The translations under genes were made by a program, and so were the position numbers. The notes under the pieces were generated by a model. The model did not search any database, had not been told where the DNA came from, and was given only the letters and a program-made list of their open reading frames with translations. From contig JAWLHK010000022.1 of assembly GCA_041690355.1 (NCBI GenBank), forward strand, positions 15,116-79,115: a stretch of DNA of 64,000 bases, in the 5' to 3' direction. Numbering within the stretch: position 1 is the stretch's first letter; every line of letters begins with the position of its first letter. This stretch comes from JAWLHK01 sp041690355 [NCBI: bacterium]. Its GTDB lineage: Bacteria > J088 > JAWLBW01. Below, piece by piece: positions 8,290 through 17,104 of this stretch.

Positions 8290-8778
8290 CTAAGCGTTCC
8301 CCGAATAGGCGCGACTCAGATTCCCCTCGACTTTCTCGAGCAGTTCCGTGAGCCGCTGCTGGTCCCTCTCGGACAGTCCGTCGAGCGCCGTTGACAGCGT
8401 GAGAAACGCGAGGGGCAACAGCTTCTGCATGAGGTCCATGCTCTCCTGGGTCAGCGAAAGCAGGATCGAGCGGCGATCGTCCGGGGCGCGCTCGCGCTTC
8501 ACGTACCCCTTTTTTTCGAGTCCGTCGAGAAAGCGCGTGAGCGTCGTGCGGTCACGGAAGGTACGTTCCGCCAATTCCCCATGCCGCAGCGAGCCCGCCT
8601 GCAGCAGCACGAGCATGACGGCCCATTCTTCGATCTGTACCTCGAATCCAGCCTCGGCCATGCGGCGCTGCATGGTGCGCTGCAGAAGAATGGTGACGCG
8701 GTTCACGCCCTGCCCGAAGCGGATGGGGAGGGGCGGCAGATCGGCGGCAGGCGGTCGTTTGGACTTCCGGTTTGGCAT
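8290..8778 (-). CDS. MarR-family transcriptional regulator
   Basis: About 162 residues. The winged helix is clear: LRHGELAERTFRDRTTLTRF as the HTH, then LEKKGYVKRERAPDDRRS as the wing with its diagnostic DxRS loop, then ILLSLTQES. I start at the ATG giving MPNRKSKRPP; a TTG twelve bases upstream is possible. It lies downstream of the DUF3179 gene on the same strand, and a cluster of ACACAT/ATGTGT half-sites precedes that gene, which may be its target (inference). Confidence 0.8.
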   Translation of the reverse strand: MPNRKSKRPPAADLPPLPIRFGQGVNRVTILLQRTMQRRMAEAGFEVQIEEWAVMLVLLQAGSLRHGELAERTFRDRTTLTRFLDGLEKKGYVKRERAPDDRRSILLSLTQESMDLMQKLLPLAFLTLSTALDGLSERDQQRLTELLEKVEGNLSRAYSGNA

Positions 8779-8811
8779 TCGGTTCGGCAACAGGAGCGCG
8801 GTCGGACAAGA

Positions 8812-9975
8812 TTACAGCGTAACATGCGCGGGGCCGTCGGCGTAGAGGCGTGTGCGCGGATGAAAGCGCGCCCACCCGAACCAGTATTCCTCTGAGACGC
8901 GCACCATGCGCAGAGGCGCGCCGCCGTTCAGCGAGCGCCCGCGCAGATCCCACCGGTTCCCCTTCGCGTCGGCAATCACGCCGTTGTGCACGTCCGGCTG
9001 CTCGCCTGCCACCGCATGCGGAAAGTGGAATGCGGCGACCGTCCCCTTGCGCAGCACGACGAGCAGCTTCGAATCGGGGTCGAAAAGAAAGCCCCGCTGC
9101 GCGAGTGCCGCTTTGCGCCATGCCGCCGGCCCGTCGACCGTTTCAATGCCGAGGATCATTTCCCGCGCGGGGAGGCGGGTGTCCATCTCGGCGCGGCGGA
9201 TGCCGGGGACAAATTGCGAGGCGAGCATTCTTTCCATCATGCCGGGAACGGGGAGGGTGAAGGGGAGCAGCTCTTTGGGCGTGAACGTGATGACCTCCAG
9301 GTCCGGCTGCGAGGCGAGGGCTTCGTCCCACGTGAGGATCTCGGCGAACAGCAGCGGGAGCGCGCGCGGATGAAGCGGGCCACTCATCGACTCTCCGGTG
9401 GCCTGCTGCCACCAGGTGTACGTGCCGACGTCGGAGAAGACCATGTTGCCGTTATAGAGCGTGGCGACCTCGAGCGGTCCCACCCCGGTCGTGTCGAAGG
9501 TCACCGCCGTATGGCACATGGGGCAGAAGGTGACGGCGATTTCCCGTACGCCGAGCCGATCGTTCACGACGTGATGCTGCGCCACATAGTTCAGCGGATA
9601 GGCCCGCCGCAGCCCATCCAGTTCCACCAGAACCACGCGCGTATCGCCTGGGAGGCGCGCACGCATCTCTGCAGTCGCCGGGCGCGGGTAGTGGACCGCG
9701 CGAAAGATCTGTGAGGCGTGAATCTTCCATCCGGCCAGCACAAGCAGCAGTTGCGCTGCGACCCAGCCGGCAAGAACACCCGTCGCCATGCCGAGAACCG
9801 AACCCAAGAGGGCGCTGCTGAGCGCGAGAATGAAAAGCAGCGGAACCCGCGCGCGCGCGTGGACCCGAACGAGACCGAGCGGCCAGGGAATGATGGCGTA
9901 GAGCGGCATGAAGAAGGCGATGAGCGCGGCGATCGCCATGTGGGCTGCGACTGGCGTCGCGACAGGGAGTTCCAT
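8812..9975 (-). CDS. DUF3179 domain membrane-anchored protein
   Basis: 387 residues. The N-terminus has about three hydrophobic segments (residues 10-85), then a large soluble domain. AYPLNYVAQHHVVNDRLG and VTFCPMCHTAVTFD are the signature pieces of DUF3179, whose conserved CPxCxT cysteines suggest a redox or metal site; the biochemical function of the family is not established. The C-terminal GNRWDLRGRS and EYWFGWARFHPRTRLY also fit the family. Followed by a MarR gene; its upstream region carries the alternating half-site operator. Confidence 0.8.
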   Translation of the reverse strand: MELPVATPVAAHMAIAALIAFFMPLYAIIPWPLGLVRVHARARVPLLFILALSSALLGSVLGMATGVLAGWVAAQLLLVLAGWKIHASQIFRAVHYPRPATAEMRARLPGDTRVVLVELDGLRRAYPLNYVAQHHVVNDRLGVREIAVTFCPMCHTAVTFDTTGVGPLEVATLYNGNMVFSDVGTYTWWQQATGESMSGPLHPRALPLLFAEILTWDEALASQPDLEVITFTPKELLPFTLPVPGMMERMLASQFVPGIRRAEMDTRLPAREMILGIETVDGPAAWRKAALAQRGFLFDPDSKLLVVLRKGTVAAFHFPHAVAGEQPDVHNGVIADAKGNRWDLRGRSLNGGAPLRMVRVSEEYWFGWARFHPRTRLYADGPAHVTL

Positions 9976-10031
9976 TGAACGTTGTGCCCTGGGGGCACTC
10001 CTTGGAAAGCGGGAAGACGCTTAGTTGGGAT

Positions 10032-10069
10032 ATGTGCTAAACACACATTAGTATGTGTAGGTTACACAT
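10032..10069. promoter_or_regulatory. Alternating ATGTG(T)/ACACAT half-site operator
   Basis: Four half-sites alternate in orientation: ATGTG at 10032, ACACAT at 10043, ATGTGT at 10053 and ACACAT at 10064, about 10 bases apart, so on one helical face. The centre is an inverted repeat ACACAT-tagt-ATGTGT. It lies between the divergent DUF3179 and GH43-like genes; the DUF3179/MarR unit is the likeliest target. Confidence 0.6.
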
Positions 10070-10205
10070 GTAGTCGAGGCGCGTCAAGGGCCGGCCATGT
10101 CCCTGCGCCGGGCCGTCGCTCCGACCTCGGCCTTGAGCCGGTTTCTCCCCGGTGGTATCGTCTGTCAGCGCCCGGCCTCCCGAACGGCGCGCCGAGAGAT
10201 GAATC

Positions 10206-11894
10206 ATGACCACCGCACTCCGGCTGCGAGCCGCGCTTCGACCGATCCGTTCTGCCCTGCTCACCGCTTGTGCGCTATTCGTCGGCTGCGGCTCGCCTCC
10301 CACGGGCGATCCGCGCAGGACCGCGACGGAGGCCACCTATACCGTGGGCGGATCGGTGACCGGTCTCGAGGGTACCGGGCTCGCCCTCGTGCTGAACGGA
10401 CAAGCCCCGCTCGGCGTGACCGGGCCCGGTGCATTTCGCTTTGCCGAACCGCTGCCCGACCGCGGTGCCTGGTCGGTCGGCGTATCGAGCCATCCGCATT
10501 CGCCGCGCCAGCGTTGCGCGGTTACGCCGGCGTCGGGTGTCGTTGCGGGCGCTGACGTGAACGGCATCCGGGTGCATTGTACGACCGAGCGGTTCCCCCT
10601 CGGCGGAACGATTGCCGGCCTTGCCGGCAAGGGGCTCGTGCTTTCGCTGAATGGGGGCGCGCAGACCGTCTCGCCCGCCGCGCTCGCGAAGGCCTTCACG
10701 TTCCCGGCGCCGTTGCCGGATGGCGCGCCCTTCCGCGTGACCGTTGCCGCCCAGCCCCACGCTCCTGCGCAGACCTGCCAGATCGGGAACGGCGTGGGCC
10801 AGATCGCAGAAGACATGGTCGTCGCCGTCGTGTGCACGACCGATGCCGAACCCCCGCCCCCCGAACCGCCTCCCCATGATTTCACAAAGCTCACGCCCGC
10901 ATGCTTCACCGGCGGCGAGTTTCCCCAGCTCGACTTCGGCGGCCCGGTCACCGACTGGACCTGGAACGATCCCCATGTGATCAAAAGGGACGCGGAGGAC
11001 TACGTTCTGTACGCGTCGGCGACCGACTTCTTTACCTTTCCCGTGCGCCTCTACCGGCTGACCTCGACCGATGCGACGACGTGGACGCTGAATCCGAACG
11101 TGACCGTCGAGCAGGGCATTCTTGCCGACGCCGAGCCCGGCGCCTGGGATGCGGGGGGATTGGAGACACCGGCCGTCGTCTTCTTCAACGGACAGTACCA
11201 TCTCTTCTACACGGCCTACCGCTACCCGAACGATTCCACGCAGCACTCGATTCTGAACTATCGAATCGGGCACGCGGTCTCGGCGGACGGCATTACGTTC
11301 GCGCGGGCTTCGACGGCCCCCGTGGTCGCGCCGAGTTCACCGGACATCACGGCGGAGAACGCCTGGCGGGCCTACGTGGTCGCCGAGCCGGGGCCGGTCG
11401 TTTTCAACGGCGAGCTCTATCTGTATTTCACCGCCCTCGGCATCGATTTCGATCTGGGAACGAGCCTCCAGATTCTCGGCGTCATCCGGACAAGCGACGG
11501 CGTTACCTGGTCCGAGCCGGAGCCGGCCCTCAGGCCCGCTCAGGATCTCTACCCGCGCGGCAACGACTGGATCGGGTACTCAACCCCGAACGCGATCGTC
11601 CTCGACGACCGCATGCATCTCTTTTTCGACGTTGCCCACCAGCCCGACGGGGGCGACTGGAAGCAACTTCGCCTGCACCACGCCTCCTCGACCGACGGGG
11701 TCGGCGGGTGGGTGCACGATGCCGAGGCGATCCGCGCGGCAGGCGACTTTGCGTGGGCGACAGAAGAGATCCGCGCGCCCCACGCGCTTCTGGACGGCGA
11801 TCTGCTGCGCCTCTATTTCGCGGGGCACAAACTCAATGCCGATCCGTTCCACTTCGGCATCGGCATGATGACCTGCGACGTGGGGCGCGACTGA
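10206..11894 (+). CDS. Secreted GH43/GH32-like five-bladed beta-propeller lipoprotein
   Basis: 562 residues. Signal peptide with lipobox LFVGCG, so probably an outer-surface or periplasmic lipoprotein. Two tandem domains follow, each starting with a (V)GG-(S/T)-(V/I)-xGL motif (about residues 47-125 and 131-212), a repeat common in secreted bacterial proteins. A proline-rich linker (PPPPEPPPH) leads to a glycosidase-like propeller in which WNDPHVIKRD, ETPAVVFFNGQYHLFYTA and EEIRAPHALLDGDLLRLYF are the repeating blade motifs of GH43/GH32 folds. Catalytic acids cannot be assigned with confidence, so hydrolase activity is inferred only. Confidence 0.65.
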   Translation: MTTALRLRAALRPIRSALLTACALFVGCGSPPTGDPRRTATEATYTVGGSVTGLEGTGLALVLNGQAPLGVTGPGAFRFAEPLPDRGAWSVGVSSHPHSPRQRCAVTPASGVVAGADVNGIRVHCTTERFPLGGTIAGLAGKGLVLSLNGGAQTVSPAALAKAFTFPAPLPDGAPFRVTVAAQPHAPAQTCQIGNGVGQIAEDMVVAVVCTTDAEPPPPEPPPHDFTKLTPACFTGGEFPQLDFGGPVTDWTWNDPHVIKRDAEDYVLYASATDFFTFPVRLYRLTSTDATTWTLNPNVTVEQGILADAEPGAWDAGGLETPAVVFFNGQYHLFYTAYRYPNDSTQHSILNYRIGHAVSADGITFARASTAPVVAPSSPDITAENAWRAYVVAEPGPVVFNGELYLYFTALGIDFDLGTSLQILGVIRTSDGVTWSEPEPALRPAQDLYPRGNDWIGYSTPNAIVLDDRMHLFFDVAHQPDGGDWKQLRLHHASSTDGVGGWVHDAEAIRAAGDFAWATEEIRAPHALLDGDLLRLYFAGHKLNADPFHFGIGMMTCDVGRD

Positions 11895-11924
11895 CCGCTG
11901 GCGCCGCTCACGCCGCCGACGTGG

Positions 11925-12440
11925 TCAGCATGCGGGGAGCCCGCCACGCATCCGGATGACCGGGAAGCGCACGCCCGGCGCCAGCTCCAGGTCCATGCGG
12001 CGCACCCGCTGCAGCCCGAGGGCCGCGTAGAACGCTTCTGCATTCAGGCTCGCAAAGCACTCGAAAGCGTGCAGGCCGGCCGCCGCAGCTTCTGCAGCGC
12101 AGCGCTCGAAGAGGGCGCGGCCGACCCCCTTTCCGGCCCACGCGGGGTGGGTCGCAAAGTGGCGGATGTGGGCGAGACCGCCTTCCCGTTCGCCGGTTCC
12201 GGGTCGTACTGCCGTCCACCCGCCGCACCCGATGATCGATCCGGCGGCCGACGAGGCGAGGTAAAACGTGCCGGACGCGAGAAGCGCAGGATTCGCCCTC
12301 GTCATGTGAGAAAGGGCGGGCGCGAGCACGGCCGGCTCATAGGCCGCGCGCATCAACTCCGGGTACGACGCCTGCAGCAGGGCGTCGACGGCGGGCCCGT
12401 CGGCGGGCGTCGCCGGGCGGATCATGAACGGAGTCTGCAT
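11925..12440 (-). CDS. GNAT-family N-acetyltransferase
   Basis: 171 residues with the acetyl-CoA binding signature: HIRHFATHPAWAGKGVGRALF contains the RxxGxG/A pyrophosphate loop (WAGKGVG). Alpha-beta strands before and after match the GNAT fold, and GLHAFECFASLNAEAFYAALGL is the usual C-terminal motif B. Acceptor substrate unknown. Convergent with the lipoprotein gene to the left; the divergent TPR gene starts 69 bases away. Confidence 0.8.
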   Translation of the reverse strand: MQTPFMIRPATPADGPAVDALLQASYPELMRAAYEPAVLAPALSHMTRANPALLASGTFYLASSAAGSIIGCGGWTAVRPGTGEREGGLAHIRHFATHPAWAGKGVGRALFERCAAEAAAAGLHAFECFASLNAEAFYAALGLQRVRRMDLELAPGVRFPVIRMRGGLPAC

Positions 12441-12508
12441 ACCCCACAGCGTATCAGATGAAAGCGTTCGTTTGCGCCGCGGCTTAAGAATTGGTAGTAC
12501 TAACGGCT

Positions 12509-13303
12509 ATGCGCGTCATGAGCTTGCCCCTTCTGTTTGCCGCTGCGTTCTCTGTCGCAGTCCCGCTCGCGAACGACGCGGCGGCGTCCGGTATGCTGGA
12601 CAAGGCGAACCGCTATCGGCTCGCCGATCTCGATCAGCCCGCGAAGCTCGTCGACCACCTCATGCTCTACGCCGCCGCCTTGCGGGAGCAGCCGAGCTAC
12701 GAAGCGGCCTGGAAGGCGGCGATGTGGTCCTACTACGTCTGGCAGAAGGCCGCGTCGAAAGAAGAACGCGAATCCGTGGCGAAGGCCGGCGTGAAGTTCG
12801 CGAAGAAAGCGACGGAACTCAATCCAGACGGCGCAGAGGGGTGGTTCTGGTACGGCGGTAACCTCGCCATCTACGGACTCTCAAGGGGAATCCTGGATTC
12901 CCTGCATCTCGTGCCCGACGTCGAGCGTTCGCTGAAGCGCAGCATGGAACTCGATTCCCGGTACTACGAGGGGGCGGCCGAGCGCAACCTGGCGCGCGTC
13001 TACATGATGCTGCCGGGCCGGCCGATTTCCATCGGAAACGATGCGCGGGCCAAGGAGATGCTCGACCGGAGTCTGGCCGCCTATCCCGATTTTCCGCTCA
13101 CCTACATCTACCTCGCCGACTGGCACTGGAAAAAGAACGAGTTCGAAGCCGCCCTCGCCATCCTGGATCGAATTCACCGCCTGCCGATGAAGACCGAGGG
13201 GAACGCCTTTTTCCTTCCCTGGGCGAAGCGGGTGGCTGCGAAGGTCCGCCCGCGCATCGAAAACCGGGAACCGCGCGGGCTGCTCGACCCGATGGTGGAG
13301 TAA
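12509..13303 (+). CDS. Exported TPR protein, TRAP-transporter TAtT-like
   Basis: About 264 residues. A signal peptide (MRVMSLPLLFAAAFSVAVP) is followed by helical repeats. LNPDGAEGWFWYGGNLAIYG, VPDVERSLKRSMELD, RNLARVYMMLPGRP and ALAILDRI resemble the TPR scaffold of TAtT (periplasmic partner of some TRAP transporters), although no TRAP dctQM or dctP gene is adjacent. The start is chosen at the Met opening the signal peptide; no good Shine-Dalgarno is seen. It may therefore be a stand-alone periplasmic TPR protein. Confidence 0.55.
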   Translation: MRVMSLPLLFAAAFSVAVPLANDAAASGMLDKANRYRLADLDQPAKLVDHLMLYAAALREQPSYEAAWKAAMWSYYVWQKAASKEERESVAKAGVKFAKKATELNPDGAEGWFWYGGNLAIYGLSRGILDSLHLVPDVERSLKRSMELDSRYYEGAAERNLARVYMMLPGRPISIGNDARAKEMLDRSLAAYPDFPLTYIYLADWHWKKNEFEAALAILDRIHRLPMKTEGNAFFLPWAKRVAAKVRPRIENREPRGLLDPMVE

Positions 13304-13326
13304 ACGCGGTTCCGCTCGCACGGCAT

Positions 13327-13755
13327 TCAGGAGGCCGGAGGCCCCCGGAACAAGCCGCTCACGGCCAGCGCGGTGACCATGACTCCTATCGCGCCCCCGA
13401 GCCCGAAAGCGACCCGGCACGGCGTCTCGCCGGCGAGCGCGGGTACGTTCACCGCGCATGCGAGCGGCTCCTGAAAGAAGGCGATCCAGAGCGGGACGGC
13501 GGTCATCGCCGCCAGCACGGCCACAATCAGTCCGAGGTAAACGCGCGGAGAAACCCGCCCGTAGAGGCCGATGGCCGCCCCCGCGAACCCGAAGACGGCG
13601 CAGGCGGCCAACCCGATTTCCAGGGGAACTTTCAACTTCGCGGGCTCGCGCAGGATCAGCCCGGCGGCGAGCAGGCCGACGGCAGCCACGGCGGTGCCGA
13701 GAAGCGCTCGTTTGCGCGGCGGGACATCCTCGATGCGCTGATAGATCCGGGCCAT
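13327..13755 (-). CDS. Small membrane protein, about four transmembrane helices
   Basis: 142 residues, not recognised. After a basic N-terminus (MARIYQRIEDVPPRKRA) there are four hydrophobic segments, at about 18-36, 46-66, 70-94 and 115-137. Two cysteines (LACAVN, TPCRVAF) lie in the third loop and could pair outside the membrane. It converges on the TPR gene and is upstream of nothing obvious. Function unknown. Confidence 0.5.
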   Translation of the reverse strand: MARIYQRIEDVPPRKRALLGTAVAAVGLLAAGLILREPAKLKVPLEIGLAACAVFGFAGAAIGLYGRVSPRVYLGLIVAVLAAMTAVPLWIAFFQEPLACAVNVPALAGETPCRVAFGLGGAIGVMVTALAVSGLFRGPPAS

Positions 13756-13827
13756 ACTGTGTGAGCGTAGCAGAATTCCGGGAACGCGTCCGCCGCGTCC
13801 TTCTGTCCGCGGCAGGGCCAGCGCTCG

Positions 13828-14988
13828 TTATCGCCGCTCGTAGACGATTTTGCGCCTGCCCGCGGCGCAGGTCCCTACTGTCTGCAGCTCGCTCGTCGCG
13901 TCGGCAGAAAGTACCGTCAGTACGTACCGCCTGACCCCTTTGGCGTCCAGCTTTTCGGCGATTTCCCGCTGGAGCTCGGCGCAGTCCTTGACCCCGGCCG
14001 GCGCCGCCGGTGCAGAGGGGGCCGGGGCTGACGAATCAGCAGGCAGGGCGGATGGCGCGAAAACGGGCTCCTCGGCCGTCGTCGCGAGACGCCGGTAGAC
14101 CTTGCGGGCTCCGCTTGCGCAGATCAGGTCGAGGTCGCCGTCGGTGACGGCCTTGATCTCATCCCGGTCGCGAAGCCCGCTCGGAATTCGCGGATCGGAC
14201 GACTGCTGGTATTCGTAGTGGAGCTTGTCTCCCTCGTGCCACCAGCGGCCGCCGAATTTCCACTCACGCGAGCCGTCGGCGTGTACGAGCACGCCGTGGA
14301 AGCGACCGGCGGGGGTGAAGGTCATCGTCGTGGTGGCGCGCTCATCGGAGAACTGCCAGGTTCCGTGCAGCCGCGAATAGTTAATCGATGCGGTCGACGA
14401 AGCCGCCGCGCCGCCGCGTTCGGCCCACCAGCGCCGCCAGTGCTGTACGGCCTCGCGCCGTTCTGTTGCCTGCATCTTCTGGTTTGAAACGCCTTCGTTG
14501 CGGCCGCCGGTCAGGGCCGTCAGCGCGTGGAGGGTCTCGTTGACGACGCTTTCGTCGGGATCGTCGAGCAGCGCGATGATTGACGGCAGCCGGTCGGGCT
14601 TGCCGATGCGCCCCAGCCCCCAGACGGCTTCGGTGCGAACCCAAGGGTGTTCATCCTTGAGCGCGCGCGCCAGCGCCTCGGCGATCGCACCGCGCTCGGC
14701 GGGGTCCGCGGCGGATTTCCGGTTCAGAATCATGACGATGTTGAACCGGAACATCGGATCGGAGATGTCCCGATCGAACGCCGAGATGAGCTCTGCGGTG
14801 TTTCCGGACTGCCCGATGAGCTCCCTCACGTTGCGGGGGAAGCGCGCGTCCCGGTAGTAGAGCTCTTCGACCCGGCTCTCGTGCAGGGTCTCGATGAGGC
14901 GCCGCGCCCCGCTCTCGGCTTCCGCGGTCGGAAGCAGAGCGAGCAGCAGGCTTGCGGCGGCAAGGAGGCAGACTGCAGGTCGGATCAT
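13828..14988 (-). CDS. Exported HEAT-repeat protein with C-terminal DUF1161
   Basis: 386 residues. Signal peptide to about residue 24 (AAASLLLALLPTAEA). HEAT-type helical repeats follow: SKNV-free segments such as EALARALKDEHPWVRTEAVW and LLDDPDESVVNETLHAL. The middle has a lipocalin/META-like beta region (LHGTWQFSDE ... EWKFGGRWW). The last ~60 residues, with CAELQREIAEKLDAKGVRRY, VGTCAAGRRKIVYER and two paired cysteines, match DUF1161. The combination is unusual. The site-2 protease gene lies 26 bases upstream on the same strand, suggesting an operon. Confidence 0.65.
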   Translation of the reverse strand: MIRPAVCLLAAASLLLALLPTAEAESGARRLIETLHESRVEELYYRDARFPRNVRELIGQSGNTAELISAFDRDISDPMFRFNIVMILNRKSAADPAERGAIAEALARALKDEHPWVRTEAVWGLGRIGKPDRLPSIIALLDDPDESVVNETLHALTALTGGRNEGVSNQKMQATERREAVQHWRRWWAERGGAAASSTASINYSRLHGTWQFSDERATTTMTFTPAGRFHGVLVHADGSREWKFGGRWWHEGDKLHYEYQQSSDPRIPSGLRDRDEIKAVTDGDLDLICASGARKVYRRLATTAEEPVFAPSALPADSSAPAPSAPAAPAGVKDCAELQREIAEKLDAKGVRRYVLTVLSADATSELQTVGTCAAGRRKIVYERR

Positions 14989-15014
14989 GGGAAATTCCTT
15001 CCAGGTACGGCGGG

Positions 15015-15716
15015 TCAGCCGTAATAGGCCCAGTGCATGAACACAAGGTTGACTGCGCCGAAGAAGATGGGATCAAAGACGATGTCGAACAGGTGCCAGG
15101 CCAGAAACAAGCCCATCCACCCGACAATCGGCAGGCTGCGCAGAAAGTTCTGATAGGCCCGCCCGTGGTCGTCGGTGAGCAGGAGCGGGACCACTCCGCT
15201 CCCGTCCAAGGGGGGGATCGGGAGCAGATTGAACACGAAAAGGAGCAGATTCATGGAGAAAATCATGCTCAGAAAAATGGCGACGGATGAGCTCCAGCTC
15301 TCGGCGCCCAACGCGACGAAGCCGAATCGAACGGACTCGGGTGCCGCGAAGACGCCGAATTGCACGCCGGCCCGAAGAAGAAGAGCCGACGGAAACACGA
15401 GAAGAAGATTCGCGGCCGGGCCGGCAAGAGCCATCCATGCGGCGCGCCGCGGGTAGGTGTGCGCCCACTCGGGATTATACGGTGCGCTCGCAAAGCCGAT
15501 GGGCCAGCCTGACGCAACCGAGGTGAGAATCGGAAGCACGACCATGCCGAACGGCTCCCGGCGGATGTGCGGGAGTGGATCGAGGCTCACCTGTCCGCCA
15601 TGATAGGCCGTCAGGTCGCCGCCCCGCATTGCGGCCCAGGCATGGGCGGCCTCATGCAGAGTGGTCGAAAAGAGGAACACAACATAATAGAGGAGGCCTT
15701 CGAGAACCGGGGGCAT
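15015..15716 (-). CDS. Site-2 protease family (M50) membrane metalloprotease
   Basis: About 233 residues starting at MPPVLEGLLYY. The zinc site HEAAH lies in the first membrane helix (LFSTTLHEAAHAWAA) and the second active-site motif PPLDGSG (an NPDG equivalent) in a later helix, with AGPAANLLL between them, exactly as in compact rhomboid-independent M50 peptidases. These cut membrane-bound proteins or signals. It has no PDZ domain. It heads a two-gene unit with the HEAT/DUF1161 protein. An upstream in-frame start is possible but runs into basic low-complexity residues. Confidence 0.8.
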   Translation of the reverse strand: MPPVLEGLLYYVVFLFSTTLHEAAHAWAAMRGGDLTAYHGGQVSLDPLPHIRREPFGMVVLPILTSVASGWPIGFASAPYNPEWAHTYPRRAAWMALAGPAANLLLVFPSALLLRAGVQFGVFAAPESVRFGFVALGAESWSSSVAIFLSMIFSMNLLLFVFNLLPIPPLDGSGVVPLLLTDDHGRAYQNFLRSLPIVGWMGLFLAWHLFDIVFDPIFFGAVNLVFMHWAYYG

Positions 15717-15841
15717 GGATGACTCCGCTCGGCGGAGCAGAGGGCTCAGCCGGGCGGAAGTATACCCCAGCCATTGCACCCTTGGCAAGCATCGGTGGAA
15801 GGGACCGCCTCGGACGGCGCAGCGTTACGGGGATGGGGGGA

Positions 15842-16951
15842 TTACAGCCACCGCCGGCGGCGGAAATAGAGGAGCATGCCGGCCATGACGGCGAGCATGA
15901 CGGCCCACAGCGCAGGGTACCCCCAGCGCCAGCGGAGCTCGGGCATGTACGCGAAGTTCATGCCGTAGATGCCCGCCAGAAAGGTGAGCGGAATGAAGAT
16001 GGTCGCGATGATGGTAAGCACCTTCATGACTTCGTTCATGCGGTTGCTCACGCTCGACAGGTAGATGTCGAGCACGCCCGAGATCATGTCGCGGAAGGTC
16101 TCGACCATGTCGATGACCTGCACGATATGGTCGTGCACGTCGCGCAGGTAGGGGTGCGTCGACGGGCGGATGAGGTCGGTCTCTTCCCGCGAGAGTGCGC
16201 CGACGGCTTCGCGCAGCGGCCAGGTGGCCTTGCGCAGGTAAATCAGCTCGCGCTTCATGTTCTGGATGCGTTCGACCAGCGCCCGGTCGGGATTTTCGAG
16301 CACGTCGTGCTCGAGGGCCTCGATATGCTCCCCGATCGTCTCCAGGGCGAGGAAGTAATGGTCGACGACGATGTCGAGAATGGAGTAGGCGAGGTAGTCG
16401 GGGCCGAACCGGCGCATCTTTCCCTTGCCGTTCTCGATGCGCTCGCGCAGGGGCGCGAAAATGTCGCCGGCCCGCTCATGGAAGGTGAGGACGTAGTTCG
16501 CGCCGAGAATCAGACTGATCTGATCGGCGTGCAGCTCGGCCGTGTCCGTATCGAACCGGAGCATCTTGAGGACCAGAAACACGTGTTCGTCGGTGAGCTC
16601 GAACTTGGGGCGCTGATCCGTGTTGAGGATGTCTTCGAGAACGAGCGGATGGATGCAGTAATGCTCGCCGATCCGCTCCATCACCGTCGTGTCATGCAGA
16701 CCGGCGACGTCGATCCAGGTTACCGTCGCGGTGTCCTTGAAGGGGAACGTCTCGTCGACGCTGCGCAACTCTCTGTGCGCCACGTGCTCTGCGTCGTAAT
16801 CGAGCACGGAAAGACGCACCTCGCGGGCGGCGGGTTCGCCAAGATAGACGATGCTCCCCGGCGGGAGGCCGATTTTCTGCGAGCGCTTGCGCACGAACTT
16901 CTTCATGGATGGCCGGGCGCCGGACTTCGGGCGGCGTTTTTTGCGCGACAT
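15842..16951 (-). CDS. corA: CorA-family magnesium/cobalt transporter
   Basis: About 369 residues. Large cytoplasmic N-terminal domain, then the two C-terminal membrane helices with the GMN signature in FLAGIYGMNFAYMPEL, and a basic tail (YFRRRRWL). The length is usual. The pentameric channel moves Mg2+ (and Co2+). I start at MSRKKRRPKS because AGGGAG lies six bases before that ATG; the more upstream in-frame Met has no such site. Divergent from the crotonase gene. No magnesium riboswitch is apparent. Confidence 0.9.
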   Translation of the reverse strand: MSRKKRRPKSGARPSMKKFVRKRSQKIGLPPGSIVYLGEPAAREVRLSVLDYDAEHVAHRELRSVDETFPFKDTATVTWIDVAGLHDTTVMERIGEHYCIHPLVLEDILNTDQRPKFELTDEHVFLVLKMLRFDTDTAELHADQISLILGANYVLTFHERAGDIFAPLRERIENGKGKMRRFGPDYLAYSILDIVVDHYFLALETIGEHIEALEHDVLENPDRALVERIQNMKRELIYLRKATWPLREAVGALSREETDLIRPSTHPYLRDVHDHIVQVIDMVETFRDMISGVLDIYLSSVSNRMNEVMKVLTIIATIFIPLTFLAGIYGMNFAYMPELRWRWGYPALWAVMLAVMAGMLLYFRRRRWL

Positions 16952-17104
16952 GCTGCTCCCTGGGGATGCTCCCCCGTGTGGGCTCATTCTAATCCATGCG
17001 CTTCACCGGCGACAACGCTGCGGGACCGTTCGCCTTCATGAGGCGCGGCCGAAGGATTGGTATGATGACGGCATTTCACCCCTTTCCCGAAAGCAGGTGT
17101 CTGT

